From: Pseudomonadota bacterium
GTDB taxonomy: Bacteria; Pseudomonadota; Alphaproteobacteria; Sphingomonadales; Sphingomonadaceae
Reading direction: 5' to 3'
Length of the DNA: 8,945 nt
Assembly: GCA_023433445.1 (NCBI GenBank)
Contig: JAEZCS010000063.1
Location: forward strand, 1 to 8,945
Shown here one piece after another: positions 6,556-8,945 of the stretch. Position 1 is the first letter of the stretch. Every line of letters begins with the position of its first letter. Made by a program: the position numbers and the translations under genes. The notes below the pieces were generated by a model. The model searched no databases and was not told where the DNA came from. It saw only the letters and a list, made by a program, of their open reading frames with translations.

Positions 6556-6933
6556 CTACCCCTTGATCCGCTCCACCATCACCTGCCCCGCCGCCCGCTC
6601 GCGCACATAGCGTCGCTTCAGCACGACGCTCGCCACCAGAAGGGGCACGCCGATCATCATGCAAATCGCCCCCAGCATCGGCGGCCACAGCCCGAAAAGG
6701 CTATGCACGTCCAGTGCGGATGGCGTCAGCACCAGCAAAAACCCGGCAGTCAGCAGCCACAGCCCCCACCGCCTTGGTCGCACCGCCACCATGCGCATTT
6801 CATGCCGATGCGCCTTGCGGCCTTCCTTGGTGGACAGATCATGATGCTTCATCACCTGCCATAAAAGCGGCAAAGCCCGTCGCATGTCCAGCGCAATGGG
6901 CTGGCGTAAGCGAACCATTTGAGTTATCGACAC
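6556..6933 (-). CDS. Hypothetical protein with two predicted membrane helices
   Basis: I do not recognise the family. The 125-aa product has a soluble, arginine- and histidine-rich N-terminal half (to about residue 55), two hydrophobic segments (about 56-75 and 82-104), and a short basic tail. Charge placement (RPRRW before the first helix, KRRYVRER after the second) suggests both ends face the cytoplasm. Start: GTG 6933 has GGGGA about 4 nt upstream; ATG 6918 and ATG 6885 are in-frame alternatives with poorer ribosome sites. The 5' end almost touches the TPP riboswitch that runs the other way, so the thiamine operon's promoter probably lies inside this gene. Reality is supported by the length, the plausible topology and the absence of a better frame on the other strand, but not by recognised homology. 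Confidence 0.6.
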   Translation of the reverse strand: MSITQMVRLRQPIALDMRRALPLLWQVMKHHDLSTKEGRKAHRHEMRMVAVRPRRWGLWLLTAGFLLVLTPSALDVHSLFGLWPPMLGAICMMIGVPLLVASVVLKRRYVRERAAGQVMVERIKG

Positions 6934-6937
6934 TCCA

Positions 6938-7025
6938 TCCCCGGGGGACCGCTCACAGGCGGTTGAGAGGCGGCTGATGTGGCTGCGACCCGTTGAACCT
7001 GATCCGGATGAGACCGGCGTAGGGA
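6938..7025 (+). promoter_or_regulatory. TPP riboswitch (THI element) aptamer
   Basis: This RNA element binds thiamine pyrophosphate and turns down thiamine genes when the cofactor is plentiful. Conserved blocks are present: TGAGA (6964-6968), GACCC (6987-6991), TTGAACCTGAT (6993-7003) and GCGTAGGGA (7017-7025). All helices can be drawn: P1 TCCC/GGGA (6938-6941 with 7022-7025); P2 GGG/CCC (6944-6946 with 6989-6991); P3 ACCGC/GCGGT (6948-6952 with 6959-6963); P4 6970-6974 with 6982-6986, containing one G-U; P5 CCGG/CCGG (7004-7007 with 7014-7017). It stands 70 nt upstream of a small membrane protein gene and thiC, exactly where such a switch is expected. Confidence 0.95.
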
Positions 7026-7047
7026 GGGACGGCTTGTCACCGGCATG

Positions 7048-7088
7048 TCCGCATCCTCCTTCCGCCCCGCGAAGAAGAGGAGGACGGA
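7048..7088 (+). promoter_or_regulatory. Riboswitch expression platform: Shine-Dalgarno sequestering hairpin
   Basis: TCCTCC (7054-7059) can pair with GGAGGA (7079-7084), and TCCG (7048-7051) with CGGA (7085-7088), leaving a 2-nt bulge. This hides the purine-rich ribosome site (about 7077-7089) of the gene starting at 7095. The same pyrimidine stretch (7057-7063) can instead pair with the 3' strand of P1 and the bases after it (7022-7028; 7 contiguous pairs, 2 of them G-U). So P1 formation with TPP would free the anti-SD to block translation. There is no T run, which argues against a transcription-terminating switch. The pairing is seen in sequence; the switching is inference. Confidence 0.65.
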
Positions 7089-7094
7089 GCTGCC

Positions 7095-7502
7095 ATGGAT
7101 ACCATCTCCATCCTCACCCTGCGTCTTTCCGAAGCGATTGGCTTGTATATGATCGTGATGGGCGCCAGCGGTCTCATGGCGCCATCGCGTTGGCGGGCGA
7201 TAATGGACGATCTGGAACGCTCGCCCGGCCTTGTCATGGCGGTCGGTTTTCCCGTTTTCGCGGTCGGCGCGGCCCTCGTCCTCATTCACAGCATCTGGAC
7301 CGATCCACTTGCCGTCATCGTCAGCCTGATCAGCTATGTTGCGCTGGTCGAGGGCGCGCTGCTGCTCGCCGTGCCCGCGCCGCTGCTCCGCCTCGGCCGA
7401 TGGTCGCTCCATTTCACCCGTGCCTGGGCAGCCGTCTCGGTCCTGCTCGGTCTCCTCCTCTTCGTCGCTGGCCTTACGGGCCGCGCTACCGTTATCGCCT
7501 GA
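7095..7502 (+). CDS. Small four-helix membrane protein under TPP riboswitch, upstream of thiC
   Basis: I do not recognise a named family. The 135-aa product has four hydrophobic segments at about residues 9-28, 45-68, 71-98 and 109-128. The first helix ends with a MAPSRWR turn, which faintly recalls the short DUF2065-type membrane proteins. It is the first gene after the TPP riboswitch, with GGAG 5 nt before ATG 7095, and thiC begins 11 nt after its stop. The placement suggests a role in thiamine or precursor uptake, or in supporting thiamine synthesis at the membrane. It lacks the length and the conserved motifs I know of for ThiT, PnuT or the YkoE type. An overlapping minus-strand frame (7412-6924) is rejected because it would cover the riboswitch. 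Function unknown. Confidence 0.75.
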   Translation: MDTISILTLRLSEAIGLYMIVMGASGLMAPSRWRAIMDDLERSPGLVMAVGFPVFAVGAALVLIHSIWTDPLAVIVSLISYVALVEGALLLAVPAPLLRLGRWSLHFTRAWAAVSVLLGLLLFVAGLTGRATVIA

Positions 7503-7513
7503 AAGGAACCATC

Positions 7514-8945
<1,432 letters not shown>

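Noticed and set aside
7026..7094. Intrinsic terminator as riboswitch output
   Set aside because: No stem followed by a T run is present; the pairing with the ribosome site fits better.
6924..7412. 162-codon minus-strand frame over the riboswitch and membrane protein gene
   Set aside because: It is highly charged low-complexity sequence, antisense to a canonical TPP riboswitch and a better-supported membrane protein gene.

Overview
This is a GC-rich window with long antisense shadow frames. Its gene content suggests an alphaproteobacterium of the sphingomonad group (Sphingobium/Sphingomonas-like). The pointers are a bacterial CDC48-type AAA ATPase, a PmtA-like methyltransferase, proA, a metal-type kdsA, a cytochrome P450 and a repeat with the CCCTTCGACA...GCGAACGGG pattern that I recall as common in sphingomonad genomes. 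The assignment rests on recognising proteins by eye, not on a search.

Layout, left to right. (1) 1-663 is the 3' end of a CDC48/p97-like AAA ATPase, closed by a hairpin. (2) 812-1438 is a small SAM-dependent methyltransferase resembling phospholipid N-methyltransferases, closed by a perfect 9-bp stem. (3) 1525-2790 is proA (proline biosynthesis). (4) A repeat-derived hairpin at 2804-2848 lies between convergent proA and kdsA. (5) A minus-strand operon, 3990 to 2864, carries a 97-aa phospholipase-A2-like protein followed 5 nt later by kdsA (KDO-8-phosphate synthase, LPS core synthesis). (6) A divergent plus-strand pair, 3997-6500, holds a membrane protein with a lipase-type serine motif whose stop overlaps the GTG start of a cytochrome P450. 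Only 6 bp separate the two divergent start codons. (7) A 10-bp hairpin at 6508-6529 separates the P450 gene from a convergent two-helix membrane protein gene (6933-6556, minus). (8) A complete TPP riboswitch at 6938-7025 heads a plus-strand thiamine operon: a small four-helix membrane protein (7095-7502) and thiC (7514 to the window end, cut off).

How the genes may work together. The thiamine unit is the clearest regulated system. All five aptamer helices can be drawn, and downstream sequences can either hide or expose the Shine-Dalgarno site, so translational control is likely. The unknown membrane protein between the riboswitch and thiC is therefore a candidate thiamine-related protein. The central block (PLA2-like, kdsA, serine-hydrolase-like membrane protein, P450) is the least explained part. 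Its members are all compatible with envelope lipid chemistry, but that link is inference. No RNA genes, insertion sequences or CRISPR arrays were seen, and no stretch over 300 bases lacks a gene.
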